A stretch of 64,000 bases of DNA from Protonemura montana (taxonomy: Eukaryota > Arthropoda > Insecta > Plecoptera > Nemouridae): the NCBI GenBank assembly GCA_947568835.1, contig OX387603.1, positions 18,748,651-18,812,650 of the forward strand, in the 5' to 3' direction. Under the pieces are notes generated by a model. It made no database searches, was not told where the DNA came from, and saw nothing but the letters and a program-made list of their open reading frames with translations. The stretch's first letter is position 1. Each line of letters opens with the position of its first letter. Of this stretch, positions 12,601-24,705 are shown one piece after another. A program made the position numbers and the translations under genes.

Positions 12601-13681
12601 AAGTGAGTAGACCAATGATCAATACAAAAAGCTGTTCAGCAAAGTTGGTTTTCACTGAGTTCTGGGTTTTGTAATGTGTGCTTGAGCTAGTTTTTGACGG
12701 AAAATTCTGTGTCTTGGAAATTATTGACAAGCTGGACATTCCTTATATTATTACATCCTGATCAATTTTCTCTATAGCTTTGTTCAATTGTAATTTTTTT
12801 CTTTATTTTTGTAATATGTTTACTATTAAATGACACACATCGAGAGGGCAGAGTAACCTGATAGGCATTGCATCCCTAAGCCATCACCTAAACGCTATTC
12901 ACCCATCCAGGCATTCGCCAACTGGAACGTGCGGCCAGGCAACGTCAACGTACGGCAACGTCCTGTGGGGGATTTTTCCACACACCAACGTTTTTCGGGC
13001 GACTTTGTGGTTGCGAGGCCATCTAATGGTATGGCGCCAAAGCCCGAGGCGTACGGTGATCGCCGTACCCACCACCCCGAGCCCGAAGGCCTGCCGATGT
13101 TCTCGTCGGGGCTGGGTACGAGCGCTTTCGGTGGTGCAAACACGTACTCGCTGTTCAGCAACTCGAACTGGGCTGCGCCCGCTGTGTGCGCAGTGAGGGC
13201 GGAGGGAAACGGCGTAGACAGCGGGCGAGGAATGATGGGGATTGCGGCAAATGGAGCGATGGCCGTTGGTCAGCAGGTGAGGAATTGGCAGAATATAGTT
13301 TTACTTGCCTATTTCACTGATTTCTTATGTAGGTGGTAGTCTTTTACTTGCTAATATTTTGCTATGATAATTTCTTTTTATTGACTACTTTTCTTTTCCA
13401 CATTCCTTCTCCTAAATTAATATTTTAAATGTGTGTTTAAGAAAATCAAGTACAGAACGAATTTACTGATATTTGAAAAAAAAGTGTTGTTGCTATGATT
13501 AAATTCCAAGCTAAAACTCAAAAACCAACTATTACACCAGCCATTTCTGGATATTGTCATGTCTAATTTAACTGATAATTTCCAGTCGCTATGGTCCGGT
13601 CCTGGGCCGTCACCGTTAGAGCGGCTGCTCGAGCAGCAAAAGCAGCTGCGGGAGGGGCCCGCCCCCAAAGGCGGGACTTGA
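6651..13681 (+). CDS. SMG7: SMG7, nonsense-mediated decay factor (EST1 family)
   Basis: Fifteen exons (6651-6682, 6776-6992, 7132-7244, 7488-7649, 8301-8483, 8943-9126, 9364-9580, 9814-9957, 10115-10368, 10828-11014, 11520-11677, 11762-12013, 12333-12602, 12911-13276, 13586-13681) join in frame to 944 residues. The N-terminal 14-3-3-like TPR domain is clear: LDLEYALDRKVEQDLW, EAASGFY, YICQHCLVHLGDIARYRNQ and NGHPYNQLALLE. The helical hairpin segment (LDWIRLEPKV) follows. The C-terminal half is low-complexity, rich in P, S, N and G, with the conserved GRQNVAMQ and TYSLFSNSNW. The end (SLWSGPGPSPLERLLEQQKQ) matches the PC tail of vertebrate SMG7. Known role: it binds phospho-UPF1 with SMG5 and triggers decay of the mRNA through that tail. 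Start chosen at the first in-frame ATG that joins MGLKAAVQALQ to KAEKL. Confidence 0.95.
7925..8262 (+). mobile_element. 5S-rRNA-derived SINE copy 1 (in SMG7 intron 4)
   Basis: AAGTAAAGCAACAATGAGCT at 7931 and the following GGGTCAGGTGTTGGTTGGATGACC reproduce the internal control region of 5S rRNA (A box, then the C box around TTGGATGGGWGACC). The 3' body GGTTAGGTTCGTTATCATTC, with CACCTATTTATTCACCGA, is shared with the copy at 36.7 kb, and the end CCAGTTGTCAAAAAAGTG with most copies. The middle is more decayed than in other copies. Confidence 0.65.
10440..10655 (+). mobile_element. 3' end of a non-LTR retrotransposon in SMG7 intron 9
   Basis: The plus strand reads SLAAEGARLWNNLPGQAVV and then KEMKAKLSNIQIK-stop. 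This is the typical C-terminus of LINE reverse transcriptases (AARLWNxLP, then a lysine-rich helix). An A-rich AATAAATAAATAAAA tail follows at about 10630. It is a 5'-truncated insertion in the intron before exon 10 of SMG7. Confidence 0.65.
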
Positions 13682-16659
13682 ACAGCCGTCTCTCAGCCAT
13701 GAGAACCAAACAGAAACTCCACGCTGATGAAGGCTCAGATCGTTCACACCGTCTCGAACGGCAGAGACACGAAGCTACCCAAGAAACGGTCGCGGAACCG
13801 GTTTAGACCAGCTCAACCGTGTGTGGTAACTATAACGTCGATAGTGCATAGATCACCACTATAGACCTGCCAGTGGTTATTAGCGTTCAGCGCTTGAATT
13901 CCCAAGTCTACTAACACTGGATGCAATAATATAAAAATGGTAAGAATTATTTTTAATTCTTTTGTAGGTTTCTTTTAATTGTTTTTGTTCAAAGCCTACA
14001 CTAATGTGCCATTGAGAAGATATAAAGGTCAAGAGTCCAATGAAGATACGTAATGTATGATAATGTATGATCCAATGAAGATACGATACATAATGTGGTC
14101 GCTCGCTGCCTCTTGCTTATGCAACGCTGCAAGTTTCTTAACTAGAGAAGTTTAGGCACATCTATCATCTTTTAGAAAACAGCAGCCACGGAGTTAAGTT
14201 GATATCCATTTGATACTCATCACCGAAGTTAATTTATCGAATGAAGCTACTTACATACTATTCTTAAATCTTAATGATGGATGTGATCATACGCTGTACA
14301 TCTCGTGTACTAATCCTTGCCTCGGCAATTTAATGCCAGCGTAGTCGTGACTTTACAGTTTGATCTTGGAAAGGTGATAATGCTGTAAGCTAGGCTACTA
14401 CTATGTATACACATTTTAACGTGACGTTTGAAGTATATTATCTAGAAATATTTAGCTTTCAATTTCTACTGTTTTCTGTTGAGGTTAGATTGACAGCCAT
14501 TCTTCTACTGCCAATGTCCCATATGCCTTCAAGTTTACTTGGATACATTACAAGATGGAAAGCTGTGCGTAGTTAGACAGGTATTGCACAGATAGTTTTG
14601 AAGTGGATGCAGATAAAAATGACAAGTTGTTTGCCAATTTGGTTTTTAATGAAAAACTGTTACTCAATTTGAGGCTCGTTTCAAAAGCCCTTTATGTGAA
14701 CGAATTTATCTTGACTGGCTCACTAACAACCAATGTTCCTTTTCTCAATTAAAATATAAAAGTAATGAGGTTCGACGTTTCATATTTTTTCTTCCTTTTT
14801 ACTGCAATGCACATATGTTGGTGACAAACAGTAGAGTATTTATTAAAAGTTTTGAACTTAGTTTGTATTTTGTATTTTTTTATTCCACACTTCATAAACA
14901 AATGAGTAGCCAAAACATTTCATCTTTTGTCATCTTAACTTAGGTAAGTTGGGTTTCCTTCTGTCCTCTTCCCTAGTTAATGTGTGATTTATTTTCCTTA
15001 ACTTGAGCGTTTACCACTCATTAGTATAATTAAGTTTATAGGTAAAGTCAGAGAGCAAGCTTTTATGTCTGACTTCCTGCTGAGCAAATGAGCCGGCAGC
15101 ACGTGGTAACAATAGATGCCATCCGATGTTGCTTACGACTGTCCATTTTAATGTATCTTTACAATTAAATAATAACAACTTAAAAAACTGAGACATATGT
15201 CTCAGATAGATGTCGTATAGATCATTTGAGGGTTGGCACACAAATAAAGATTAATCGAGGGTAAACGAGTCTCAAATGCAAGTTATCTGCAAGAAACGAA
15301 ATTTTGTAACACTTGAAATGGTAGCATTTCAAGTACTCCATATTTGACTCCATATTTGGCTGACCTTTATTCTTGTCGTTAGTTTTACGTACACTAGTAC
15401 CTACCTATTTGCTTGCTGGGGATTTGCAAACAATTTAAAATTTTATACCAGTGAGCAAAGACTGGGACAAGATTTAAACGGTTGAAATAATCACTATACA
15501 TAAAATAACTGAAGAAACTTTTATGGAAATGACAAGCTTAACAATCTTTAAGATTGTTCTCGTCTACCTAAGGAGTTTTTTTTCACCTTATGTTAATTGG
15601 GAACTTTCAAATTGTATTAAATGACCTTATCAGGTTGCCAGCTAGTAATTACTGTCTAGTGTATGCTATGATTTTTGACATCCAACTAAATGTGAAAGAT
15701 CTTCAGCACTTGCAAAGATTTTTTCACGGAAGAAATTTTTCTCAAAATTTTGTTGTGTCAAGAAGTGGTTGAATTTTTGCCAAATCTGAGCGGAATGATA
15801 AGCACAGAAAATTCTAGAAAACTCCGAAGCAAAGCAAAGATTATGCGTTTATGCAGGTTCATGGCAGCTTGCCTTTGGCCCAGCAGATTAAGGGAGGCAA
15901 ATAGTTATGTTTCCCACAATATGATGATTTATAAAAGTATTTAAATCTGCCATGAAGGTCACTTGGTGGAATGGTCATAAATCACTGATTTAAAAGGAAA
16001 TGGCAGAAGTGTCATGGCTATATGGTGGAAGAACTGCAACATTTCCCTGGAATGGCAGTGGGTAATCAATTAGGTAAAATTGGCAGTGTTTTACTTAATT
16101 GTTGTCTAAAAAATTGAACAAAATTGAAATTGAACAAATTTGAAATTTAAGCTTTGTGACTTTTCGACAAAGTCTTAAAATGCAATCGTATTTTAAGAGT
16201 CATTTTAAGATTATGTAGGCAAAAGCTTTTCTTTGCATGGCTAGGGAAAAATATACTTGAAGATTCTGTCAGTTCAAGAAATTGAGATACAAAACATTTA
16301 ATTTCTTCACCATTCCCACACCTTTGTTTACCCAAGAAAGCAGAGGTGTTGAAACTTTTTGTCACTACACATTATAAAAAAGTTACATATAACACTCATG
16401 TTTTAAATATAAGTTAAAGTCTCTCTCTGACCCCCCTCCCCCCCTTTTATGACATCATGTTAAGATGCCTGAAATTTATGCATGAAACTATATACAATTG
16501 TTAATTGATATATAATCTGTTTTACAGAAGCAATAAAAAAATTTGAGAGCAACAGCTCACTCAACCCTAACAAATATTCAGTTCCTGCAGAATCTTTAAG
16601 CAATTAAGTGTTAAATTGCAACAGTTTAAGATAAAAGAAGAATATTACTATCCTCTCAA
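13682..16659. other. Intergenic region with SMG7 3' UTR, no gene seen
   Basis: AT-rich DNA between the SMG7 stop and the converging CK2 beta gene. The short open frames have no recognisable family and no coding-like composition. The SMG7 3' UTR must lie in the first part, but I could not pick one poly(A) site among many A/T-rich candidates. Confidence 0.5.
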
Positions 16660-16790
16660 AATTGATGCCCAAGCAGGGACTCGAAACCCTATCTCCGCCT
16701 ATCACGGGTGTTGCTCTAGAACCGATAAAATACTTCACGCATTGCAAGCGTTTGCAATTTAACTCAGATTTCAGTCAAAATATGGTTGAT
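16660..16790 (-). mobile_element. tRNA-derived SINE, TTGCAAACGCTTGCAA family, copy 1
   Basis: On the minus strand the order is AAATTGCAAACGCTTGCAAT, GCGTGAAGTATTTTATCGG, an A-box-like TCTAGAGCAACACCCGTGAT, a GGCGGAGA arm, a good B box GGGTTTCGAGTCCC and the tail TGCTTGGGCATCAATTTTGA. The B-box arm pairs (GGG/CCC). The family is recognised by the same 20-mer at 53.4 and 54.4 kb. It is not a functional tRNA: the tRNA-like 5' acceptor strand is missing. Confidence 0.6.
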
Positions 16791-17261
16791 AACAGGAAAA
16801 TTCTTGTAATCGGTGATAATGTTGCAATTACTTTTACTAAATCCGAATGCATTAGTGACCAAAAGAAAATAATCATGTTGAACATAGTTTACACGTATTT
16901 CGTTTATTTTTTTTATATATTATTAGTTTGTCTGCAAAACACAAAGTATAACAGTGACCAACTAGTATTTTTTTCCTTTCACTAATTACATTAAATTTAA
17001 CATGGACACAACTGAACAGAAATTTTTAGGATGATTCGAGTGGTTTCTCTACACACTTAAAATTTTTTTAAAACCTTTTGAATTTATCAAGTTATCAAAC
17101 CACAAAGTATGCGACAAGTCGGTCTCATATTGCTGGCTCTTTCGATTCTTTGTGAAACAAATAGAAGACATCTTCCTTACGTAATCGTTAACCTTTACGC
17201 TTACAGTGGTAAATTATTATGCAACAGAGAACAGTATTATTTTTAAGATTAATAATATCAT

Positions 17262-18291
17262 TCAGCGCTTTCCGTTGTTATAGCTCATGGCCCGTAGAGG
17301 AGCCTTACAATTAGTAGCTGCCTGCTGTTGTATTTGATATGCCAATGGATGAATCTTGAAACCATAAAGCCTGTAAACAAACAATTTTCTATGAGTCATA
17401 TTAAATGAGTAATGTAAGGCATGTTTGTTAAGTCAGTAGATGGGTATGGTTGGCAGCTTTCAAATGCCAGCAGAGATAAGCAAGATTCAAGAATTCAATT
17501 CTAACCAAAGGAATTATATTTATGAATTATTATATTGGTTTAGCCCTTACCTGGGAACAAACTGGTTGGCCGGGCGCTTAGGCCTATACTCAGGATGGAC
17601 CATGAAAAGCATTTGGGGAAATCCTGTCCCAAAGTACGCTCCGTCAGTGTGATGGTGTCGAGAAGACTTTGGAGTATACACGTCCATGCACTTCGGACAG
17701 TACGACTTGACCATGGCTTCCCCAGGTACGTCCGACAATCCTGCAGGAAAAATTAATTAGGTCAGTATCGACCAAATACAAAAAAATGTATTGTAATGTA
17801 AAAAATTATTTAACAAACACTTAAAATGATCTTAAATTTACCGATAGGTAGCATAGGCTGGCTTTCACAGTACACACGTGGACAGTGGCCGAAGTCGCCT
17901 GACTGGTACTTTTCGATCATCTGACCGATGCCTCGATTTGTTAGGATGTAGCGGGCATGTATCAATCCATACAGCATTTCTGCAGCCTGTTCAATGAGAT
18001 CTGACTGGTTGGGATTGTCATCCAGTTCATCATCTAAGGCAGAGAAAGACGTAAACATGGGCAACCTCGTCACAGACAATGGGTGGATTAGGAAGGTAAG
18101 ATTCATGCACACATACCAGGTTCTAGATCCAAGATCATATCTAGAGCTTGACGATAATGAGGGACCTGCTCATTTAAGCCAGTTAAGTTAAATTTGTCCT
18201 GAATGTAGTCTTCGTCAACTTCGCAGAAGAATTCATTTCCACGAAGTCCGCAAAACCAGGATATCCAAGACACCTCCTCAGAGCTGCTCAT
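17262..18291 (-). CDS. CSNK2B: Casein kinase II regulatory subunit beta
   Basis: Four coding exons (18291-18117, 18033-17842, 17740-17551, 17370-17262) encode 221 residues, against 215 in human. The start [18 protein letters not shown], with the autophosphorylation serines, is invariant. The acidic loop ([11 protein letters not shown]), [20 protein letters not shown] and the zinc finger that drives dimerisation (CPRVYC, then CPKCMDVY, four cysteines) follow, then the catalytic-subunit-binding tail ([20 protein letters not shown]). It regulates the constitutive Ser/Thr kinase CK2 as an alpha2-beta2 holoenzyme. The extra C-terminal [12 protein letters not shown] is of protostome type. A non-coding first exon is likely: an acceptor (TTTTAG) lies just before the ATG, and a donor GAAGAG|GTAAGC lies at about 18593. 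Confidence 0.97.
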
Positions 18292-19924
18292 CTTCCTAAA
18301 ACAAAAGCATAAAACACATCAATTAACGTCTGTTCCTTAGCGGAGTTTCATTTTTAACCACGTTTACATAGGCGGTGGTTGTGTCCTCTGCAAAACAAAG
18401 ATATTGGTCATGTTTGGGAGTTGGTCCAAGGTTGGAGACCCAATGTTTGACAGGTATGGATGAGCCTAATATTTGAAAGGGCTGTACACACGTTGCGTAA
18501 AACTAATTTAAGTACTTTCAAGGAGCGTAATGCCGTATTTTTAGAGTGGTTAATCGACATCTAATACGATAATTTTGATAATTTTGCTTACCTCTTCCTA
18601 CCTTGATTAGCCACGCTTGACGTTCTCCCGAGAAGAACAGAGACACTGCGAGCTAGTGGCCGTTTTTGGAACCTTGATTGCGGAAGTGGAGCATTTTCAC
18701 CGGGACCGAGATGCGGTTCGAATTACGATGTTTGGAACTTGACGAAATTGTCGTCTGTCATCTGTATTAAATATCTTTAAGGGAACGGAACAAAATAATT
18801 GACTTTATTAGTACCAAGAAAGTTTTTTTATTGCATACCACTCTCCAGTCGTGTTTAATCGAGGTCAGTTATGCATGCTACCCAATGCTACTTCTGATTT
18901 CTAGTTGACAGTGAGTTCTTTTATGAATATGGAAACGAGATCAAACTTATTGTAAGTGTAAATAAGTTGAGTTGAACAGAGCACTGAAGAAAATACTATT
19001 TTTAAAATTGACATATGATTGCCTATGTTTTCTGGGGGTTAACTCCAATGAATTGTCCATAAATAAGTCACAAACAGTGATGCTAAAATTCCACCCTCAA
19101 AATAATTTGTAACATCAAAAATCAAGCCTTCTTCTATGATTTAACAGTTCAAATATTAAATACCAAAATTAAACCAAACTAAACCAAATCTTAACAGTTT
19201 AGAACCGGACGAGCATATCAATGTGGTTTGTTAGAAGGTTGTTTGTCAGTGTTTCCTCATTGAAAGATTAGTTCTTATTTGTTATTTAGCAATGGAAAGT
19301 ATACCTATTACTCCTATATTCATTCACAAAAAAGAATGGGGTCTTATTACAAGGAAATTTCTCGTTATGCCGAAAGATTATTTAGCATTAAAAAAAAAAA
19401 AGAGCAATTAGAAACCTAGCTCTAGCAACATCAAATCCCTGTACTGCTGGAGTGAATTACCAGGCTTCTTATAAACCACATTTTATCAAATATAAGTTAC
19501 TCAGTTACTTACAAGAAGACTTTACAACGCAAGTTCTTAAAAAAATGTGCAAGTGGCAGCACCTGCATCTAATCCTTTAAAAATTAAAATTAAAAACATA
19601 AAGAGCTGGTGGCAGGTTGTAAATTATCTGTAAGTGTCAACAGAAACAATGTACAGACTTGAACATTGCTCGACAATCACAAAGAAATTTTCGGCTTTCC
19701 AAAAAGTTGCGGCAAAAACAAACTTGTGACAAAAAATAGGACGACTGCCCAGCCTTTGCAACAACACTAGCAAAGTCAGTACAAAAAAAAATGTAAAAAC
19801 AAAAATATTTTGAGGGCTTTCAAACTGGCTAAAAGCAGGTTGAAATATTGTCATGTGGACAAGGAAAAGTATAGAGTAGGTGATAAATATTTTGCAGCAA
19901 GGATAACTGTTATGTGTTCAATGA
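18292..19924. promoter_or_regulatory. CK2 beta upstream region with probable 5' UTR exon, then empty spacer
   Basis: A donor-like GAAGAG|GTAAGC (minus) at about 18593 and a moderately GC-rich block at 18600-18720 suit a non-coding first exon and promoter of CSNK2B. The rest, up to the NOC4L 3' end, is AT-rich with no gene I can support. Confidence 0.4.
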
Positions 19925-19930
19925 TTTATT
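19925..19930 (-). terminator. Polyadenylation signal of NOC4L
   Basis: AATAAA on the minus strand about 29 bases after the stop codon, giving a short 3' UTR. Confidence 0.55.
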
Positions 19931-19958
19931 ATAAGAAAAATTAACATACAGACTTTAC

Positions 19959-22768
19959 TCAAGTAAGAGTCCAATACTGAAGCAATACCTCTCCTCGTGG
20001 CATCTGAATCGACTGTGGTCTGTCATAATTAACCTCAATTGTGTCTGCTCTCTTCCTCAGCTCCCTTTCAAAAATCTAAAACACAGCAATACAAAGCATG
20101 AGCAGAGTATTCCAAGTGACATGATTCTTAAGATTGCTTCTGAACAAGCCACTCTTACCTTGTCTTGATTGGCATCCAGCAGTGGACCTAACTCCCACTC
20201 CGCAGTAGGAAGAGGTTTTTCAATAAGCTCTATCACGGAATTGGAAATCGCCGGCAGATAATGCTGTTTCAGGCTGTGGATTTCCCATAGAAAGCTTTCC
20301 ATAGCTCTGGTTTTGTTTGGATCTTTTTCATTCATATCAAATGGATCACAAACTATGGAAAAAGAAGCACTATTAACAAAACAAAGACGTTTCACATATA
20401 ACTCTTAACAAATTCCAAAGAAAAAATTTAAAAAATTTACCAAGTTCTGGATCCTGATGACTTCCTACAAGCAGCTTCTTTAACCCAGCATGCCGAATGA
20501 GTAGGTTTCCAATAAACGCCAATAGAATCTGGATATCGTGTGCAGGTGCAATCAGGGTGAGCCGAGCCATCCGTTTGACGAATGAAGCAACAAGGTTTTG
20601 TGGCAAATACCTGCAAATCAATTCGATGTAAGCAATTATCGACTATTCAAGTGTCAGTTTTCTGATTTTTTTTTTTTTAATTTTATTTTGTAGGTTGATG
20701 AGCATGGAACTGATACTTACGTTGAGGACAGGAACATGTCGGCCAAGTAAAATAGTCGCTGCTTATACTTTTGATGGAAAACATCTGGATTCATCATCGA
20801 GTAGAGCTTTTCATATGCAAGGGGGTAGTCTCTAAGGGTCAAAGACAAAATACTCTTTAAAAAAAAATCTTAAAAACCAAATCTTTTCTTTTGTCTACAT
20901 TTAATGTTATTAATAAGCTTGGTAATAAATGTAATAAGCTTAGTATTACTTACATATTGAATTTCTGAATCAGAGTAAGCATAGCCTGTAAGGCTAATAT
21001 ACTAAGTGAACCACCTGAAACAAATTACTACAATAAACAAAAAAACAAAACCAAGTTGAAAAATCAACTTTTGAGCAATGAAAGGAAGTGTTAGTTCAAC
21101 AGTTGATTTTCAATTATATTTTGCTGTTTGGTCACCCAACGTCAGCGTTTTAAAGTTTTAAAGCGATGTAAACTTTATTACCTGCACTCAGCGTTGCCAC
21201 AAGGTAATCTGTATACCACAGTGGATACTTCATGTGGGGTATTACTTTGATGAGTAAAATTTCCATCATTTGCTTACGCACCTCTGGCGTTAAATTCCAT
21301 TTCATCATGCGCACCCACGTCTGTTCAATTTTCTTTGGAATTTTTGTTTGCTCCATAGTTAATGTTGTTTCTAAAAACAGTTTTATTCAGGTTTTAAAGA
21401 CACTGCTTGGCAAAACCCAACTTATGGCAGGGAACCAAATTGAAGCCGCAACTAGAAAAACTCGATATTGTTTATGGAATGAGATGCATAATTTAAAAAA
21501 TATCGGTTTAATTCAGTTTTGATAATGGCTCGAATAGCACTGATACAAAATTGCAAAGCTTTTCCACAAAAGTCGCCGCACAGTCAATATGCGTCAAACC
21601 AACAGGGAAACCCGGTTGGAGCCGAATTTAACCACATGAACTTTTTTTTTTCTGGAAACTTTTATTGAAACCAGAATAATTAGAATAATTATTGAATTCC
21701 AGAAATAGAATTGAAACCTAAATTCATCATTTTCAAGCATCGTAACCAGAACTGTAATTTCAAAAACTTTGGAAAACCAGAACCAATATTGAAAAACTTA
21801 AGAACCAATCTTTCAGATTGGATGCCAGATCACAAAAATAACGAAGCAATTTGATTTGGTAGATAAAGGATAGACGGGCATGCAAAACACTAGCCTTTTT
21901 GTAAGTGTACTAAAAAATTGTCATAGCATTGCATACCTTCAAGTCCTGTCATATCACTATTCTGATAACTGGTCAACATGTTGTCAAAAAAACACAGGTA
22001 GTTTTTGACAAATACCTCGTTGTGTGAATTTTTATTGGTGTACTCAGATCCTAGCAATAGTCTCCACGTGTAGTACTTCACACGAGGATTCTCTTTAGCA
22101 CAGACAATAAATGCTTTTATCTGATTAGTGGTGTGTTTTTTACTAGAAAGCAGCGTAGTGACGATTTCCTGCAACAAAATAAACCACGGTTTTTTTCTCA
22201 AAATTATCACAAATGACAAACAACAGATACATTTCTAAGGATCCAAGTGACCCTGGTAAGTGGACAAGCAATAATCATACTTTTAATCTGTAAACAGGAA
22301 ATAAACCTTCAGGTTTTTTTGGGATCTTCACGTTTTCTATAGGATTCTGTTCTTCGGCAGCTATTAGGTGCATTAATGCAGCTAATACTTGCTTCTGTAC
22401 AGTAGCCATGCCCATAAAAACTTCAATCAGCTTCGTAAACGTGCTATCATACAGTCCTCGAAGCCATGTCCGGTATGCGGTTACGGCAGGTGTTTCTTCA
22501 GTCGTTTCCATCATTTCCTTACGCTCTAAAACGGTCCCAAAAATATGTGAAAGATCCGTTACACATACTTGAGTAACACTTGCATCCTCTTTCTGCAAAC
22601 AAAACATACATTTTTTTATAGGTTATGTTGCTTAGGTTTTCTTTAGTTATCTGTGAAGTGTCCTACCTCTAAAAGATCAAGAATGTCAATCAAATTATTA
22701 GCATTCTTTCTGTTTTGAAGAAATTTTTTTGCTTTCCGACTTATATTATTACTTTCAATTTCCGACAT
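19959..22768 (-). CDS. NOC4L: NOC4L, nucleolar complex protein 4 homologue
   Basis: Nine exons (22768-22667, 22592-22281, 22168-21937, 21370-21182, 21014-20954, 20831-20721, 20610-20441, 20352-20159, 20075-19959) join in frame to 495 residues, close to the 516 of human NOC4L. The CBF/Mak21 region shows GGSLSILALQAMLTLIQKFN, DYPLAYEKLYSMMNPDVF and QKYKQRLFYLADMFLSSTYL, then ALL-type helices (DIQILLAFIGNLLIRH) and the family tail DPFDMNEKDPNKTRAMES with its invariant C-terminal WTLT-stop. Known role: it works with Nop14 in small ribosomal subunit maturation and export in the nucleolus. The upstream gene on the same strand is hemicentin. The 5' side has a YY1-like AACATGGCGG about 75 bp away, common in promoters of ribosome biogenesis genes. 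Confidence 0.95.
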
Positions 22769-24017
22769 ATTCAACACTGATTAGCAACACGTGCAATGTA
22801 GCTAACCTCAACCAGACTTCAGCAAGGAGCAATTCAGATTGAACATGGCGGATATCGAAGTACCCTTGAAGAGGCTAAAATACAATAAACAGAAATTCAA
22901 ACCACATAAGAAACGTGTAAACTGATAAAAGAATTTTAAAAAGGTTATAAAACTTGCTATTATTGAATTTTTATATTTTTCTTAATAACACATTGATTCC
23001 TGTATTTGCTTGTGATGTATGTAATGTATGAATTTTCAACCTACAACAAAAATGTTCAGTCATCAAACTATTAAAATTGTCTAGAAACAGTTTTCACCAA
23101 CTCTTGCAGTTGCCTGGTAGCATAGGATAAAGATAGCCTGAAAGCAATCTTTTACCTTTCTTTCGCCAATTTCACGTGATATTTAGAGGTCCTTAAGTTA
23201 CATCCTTGTCCATCTATTTACTGCCATCAAGATAATTTTAACGAAAGAGTTGATGTAATTTTTTATATGGTTTTGTCCCAGAAAGTAACCCAAGTCAATG
23301 GTTTCGAAACAACAATAATGTTCTTTAATCACCTGATTATACTCTATTTGCGCAGAACCTTCGGAATCGCTTACTGGCTCCCCCGTTGGCTGGGAAATAT
23401 TGAGCATATTGCACAACACACCGTACATCGATGACTAATACTTGCCTGTGCTGGTAGTTTCTATGCTACGCGGCACCAATTTTCTTCTCCGGTAAGTTGG
23501 AATCGGAGTTGGAGTCGGTTTTGGTACTCTTTTTGCATTAATAATCAACAGCTATCATTGACCATTACAGTTTTTAGACTCATGTCTACTTAATTAGCCT
23601 ACACTTGTTTAGACAAAAACTATTTAAAATGAGTTTTGAATGCTAAGAAAATAACAACTAAATTTCCCCGACATTTCGTAACAATTGTACCTGTTACTTT
23701 ATCAATGGTGAAAGCAGCCCTGACAGGACTTGTCAGTAAGAAAATATATGCTACTACCTATATTTCATCCCGACTGCATTTTGTTTCACACTTTTGAGCA
23801 TTGAATGGTTGTCATTGAAACAGTAAAACTGCTCCTAAATATTGTCTCTTATTGCATTTTTTGATCATGTTTAGGTTGAGCTAAGATTTAAAGTGTTATT
23901 ATAATAATTATTTTTTTAAATTATTTTCTAAATGAAGAATCATCAAACTGTCAAGTTACTTAGGTGGTAAAAAATATATATTAACTTATTTATAGATATA
24001 CATAATAAGAAATATTT
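22769..24017. other. Spacer between NOC4L and hemicentin, with two doubtful short ORFs
   Basis: A plus-strand 26-codon frame at 22845-22925 (start MADIEVPLKRLKYNK, end in TGA) begins 76 bp from the NOC4L start, and a minus-strand 76-codon frame lies at 23428-23198. Neither matches a family I know. The first coincides with a YY1-like ATGGCGG motif and may just be promoter DNA. The remainder is AT-rich with nothing visible. Confidence 0.3.
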
Positions 24018-24023
24018 TTTATT
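24018..24023 (-). terminator. Candidate polyadenylation signal of hemicentin
   Basis: CAATAAA on the minus strand about 130 bases after the hemicentin stop codon. Confidence 0.35.
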
Positions 24024-24153
24024 GTATTATAAAAAAAGATTACAGTATCTACAGATAGTAATTATGTGTGGCTTTTAAAAGCAAACCATATCTTTGCCAA
24101 TTGTCATTGCAATTAGTACAAGTCAATATAATAAATTGACTGATAAGCAAAAA

Positions 24154-24705
24154 CTATGAATCATTCGATACATGAACGTAGATAACAAATCTTGTCGTGT
24201 GGAGAACGTTCTTTCCAGTTTCGTCGAAATTAAGGGCAAGAACGAAAATCCTGAAAGACAAGAATTTTGCAAGAAGTTATTGAAATAAGCATTTGAAGCA
24301 AAAATTAAATGAGAGTGATCTTTTTAAGTGAGAATATTCACGCACCTGTAAACTTTTTGTGGAACCAATTGTTTTAAGGCATATAGGAGTCCCTCTCCAT
24401 TTTCAAACCTCACACGGAAAGGTTTTCCTGTCGGAAGAAAGAATTTAAGTAAATGTTCAAACAAAATCCAAATAACTCACAATTACTTATTTAGGTACTC
24501 ACCCTTTTCATTTTCGATGATCCGATATCTTGTCTTCTGCCCTTGCCTCCCAGTGGGGTATTGATGGGCCTTTAACTTCATGAGCTCCTGATAAGGTTCA
24601 AAGTCCTCTGCGTCCACTTCGACGATGTTGTAGCTGAGTGTTTGAGTGAGCAGGGCCCCATCTTCGCAGGTCACTCGCTGCTCGTCACAGAATTTCATGC
24701 AGTGC
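24154..24705 (-). CDS. HMCN1: Hemicentin C-terminal module
   Basis: Exons 24705-24503, 24427-24346 and 24250-24154. The block starts [18 protein letters not shown] and ends [13 protein letters not shown]-stop, parallel to the last 130 or so residues of vertebrate hemicentin and fibulin (LEYKLVSLPFGI, then TTFIVYIAVS). This is a beta-sandwich domain without enzymatic motifs. The TAG stop follows directly and the frame is intact. Confidence 0.9.

Noticed and set aside
12223-12615. Minus-strand 130-codon open frame
   Set aside because: It is the antisense of SMG7 exon 12333-12602, whose plus-strand frame joins both neighbours in phase.
16664-16735. Possible tRNA gene
   Set aside because: There is a good B box, but no 5' acceptor strand pairs with the 3' end and the anticodon loop lacks U33. 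The same flanks recur elsewhere, so it is a SINE.
23860-24060. Possible CRISPR-like or satellite array in AT-rich DNA
   Set aside because: It is only AT-rich low-complexity sequence with no regular repeats or spacers. No CRISPR array is present anywhere in the window.
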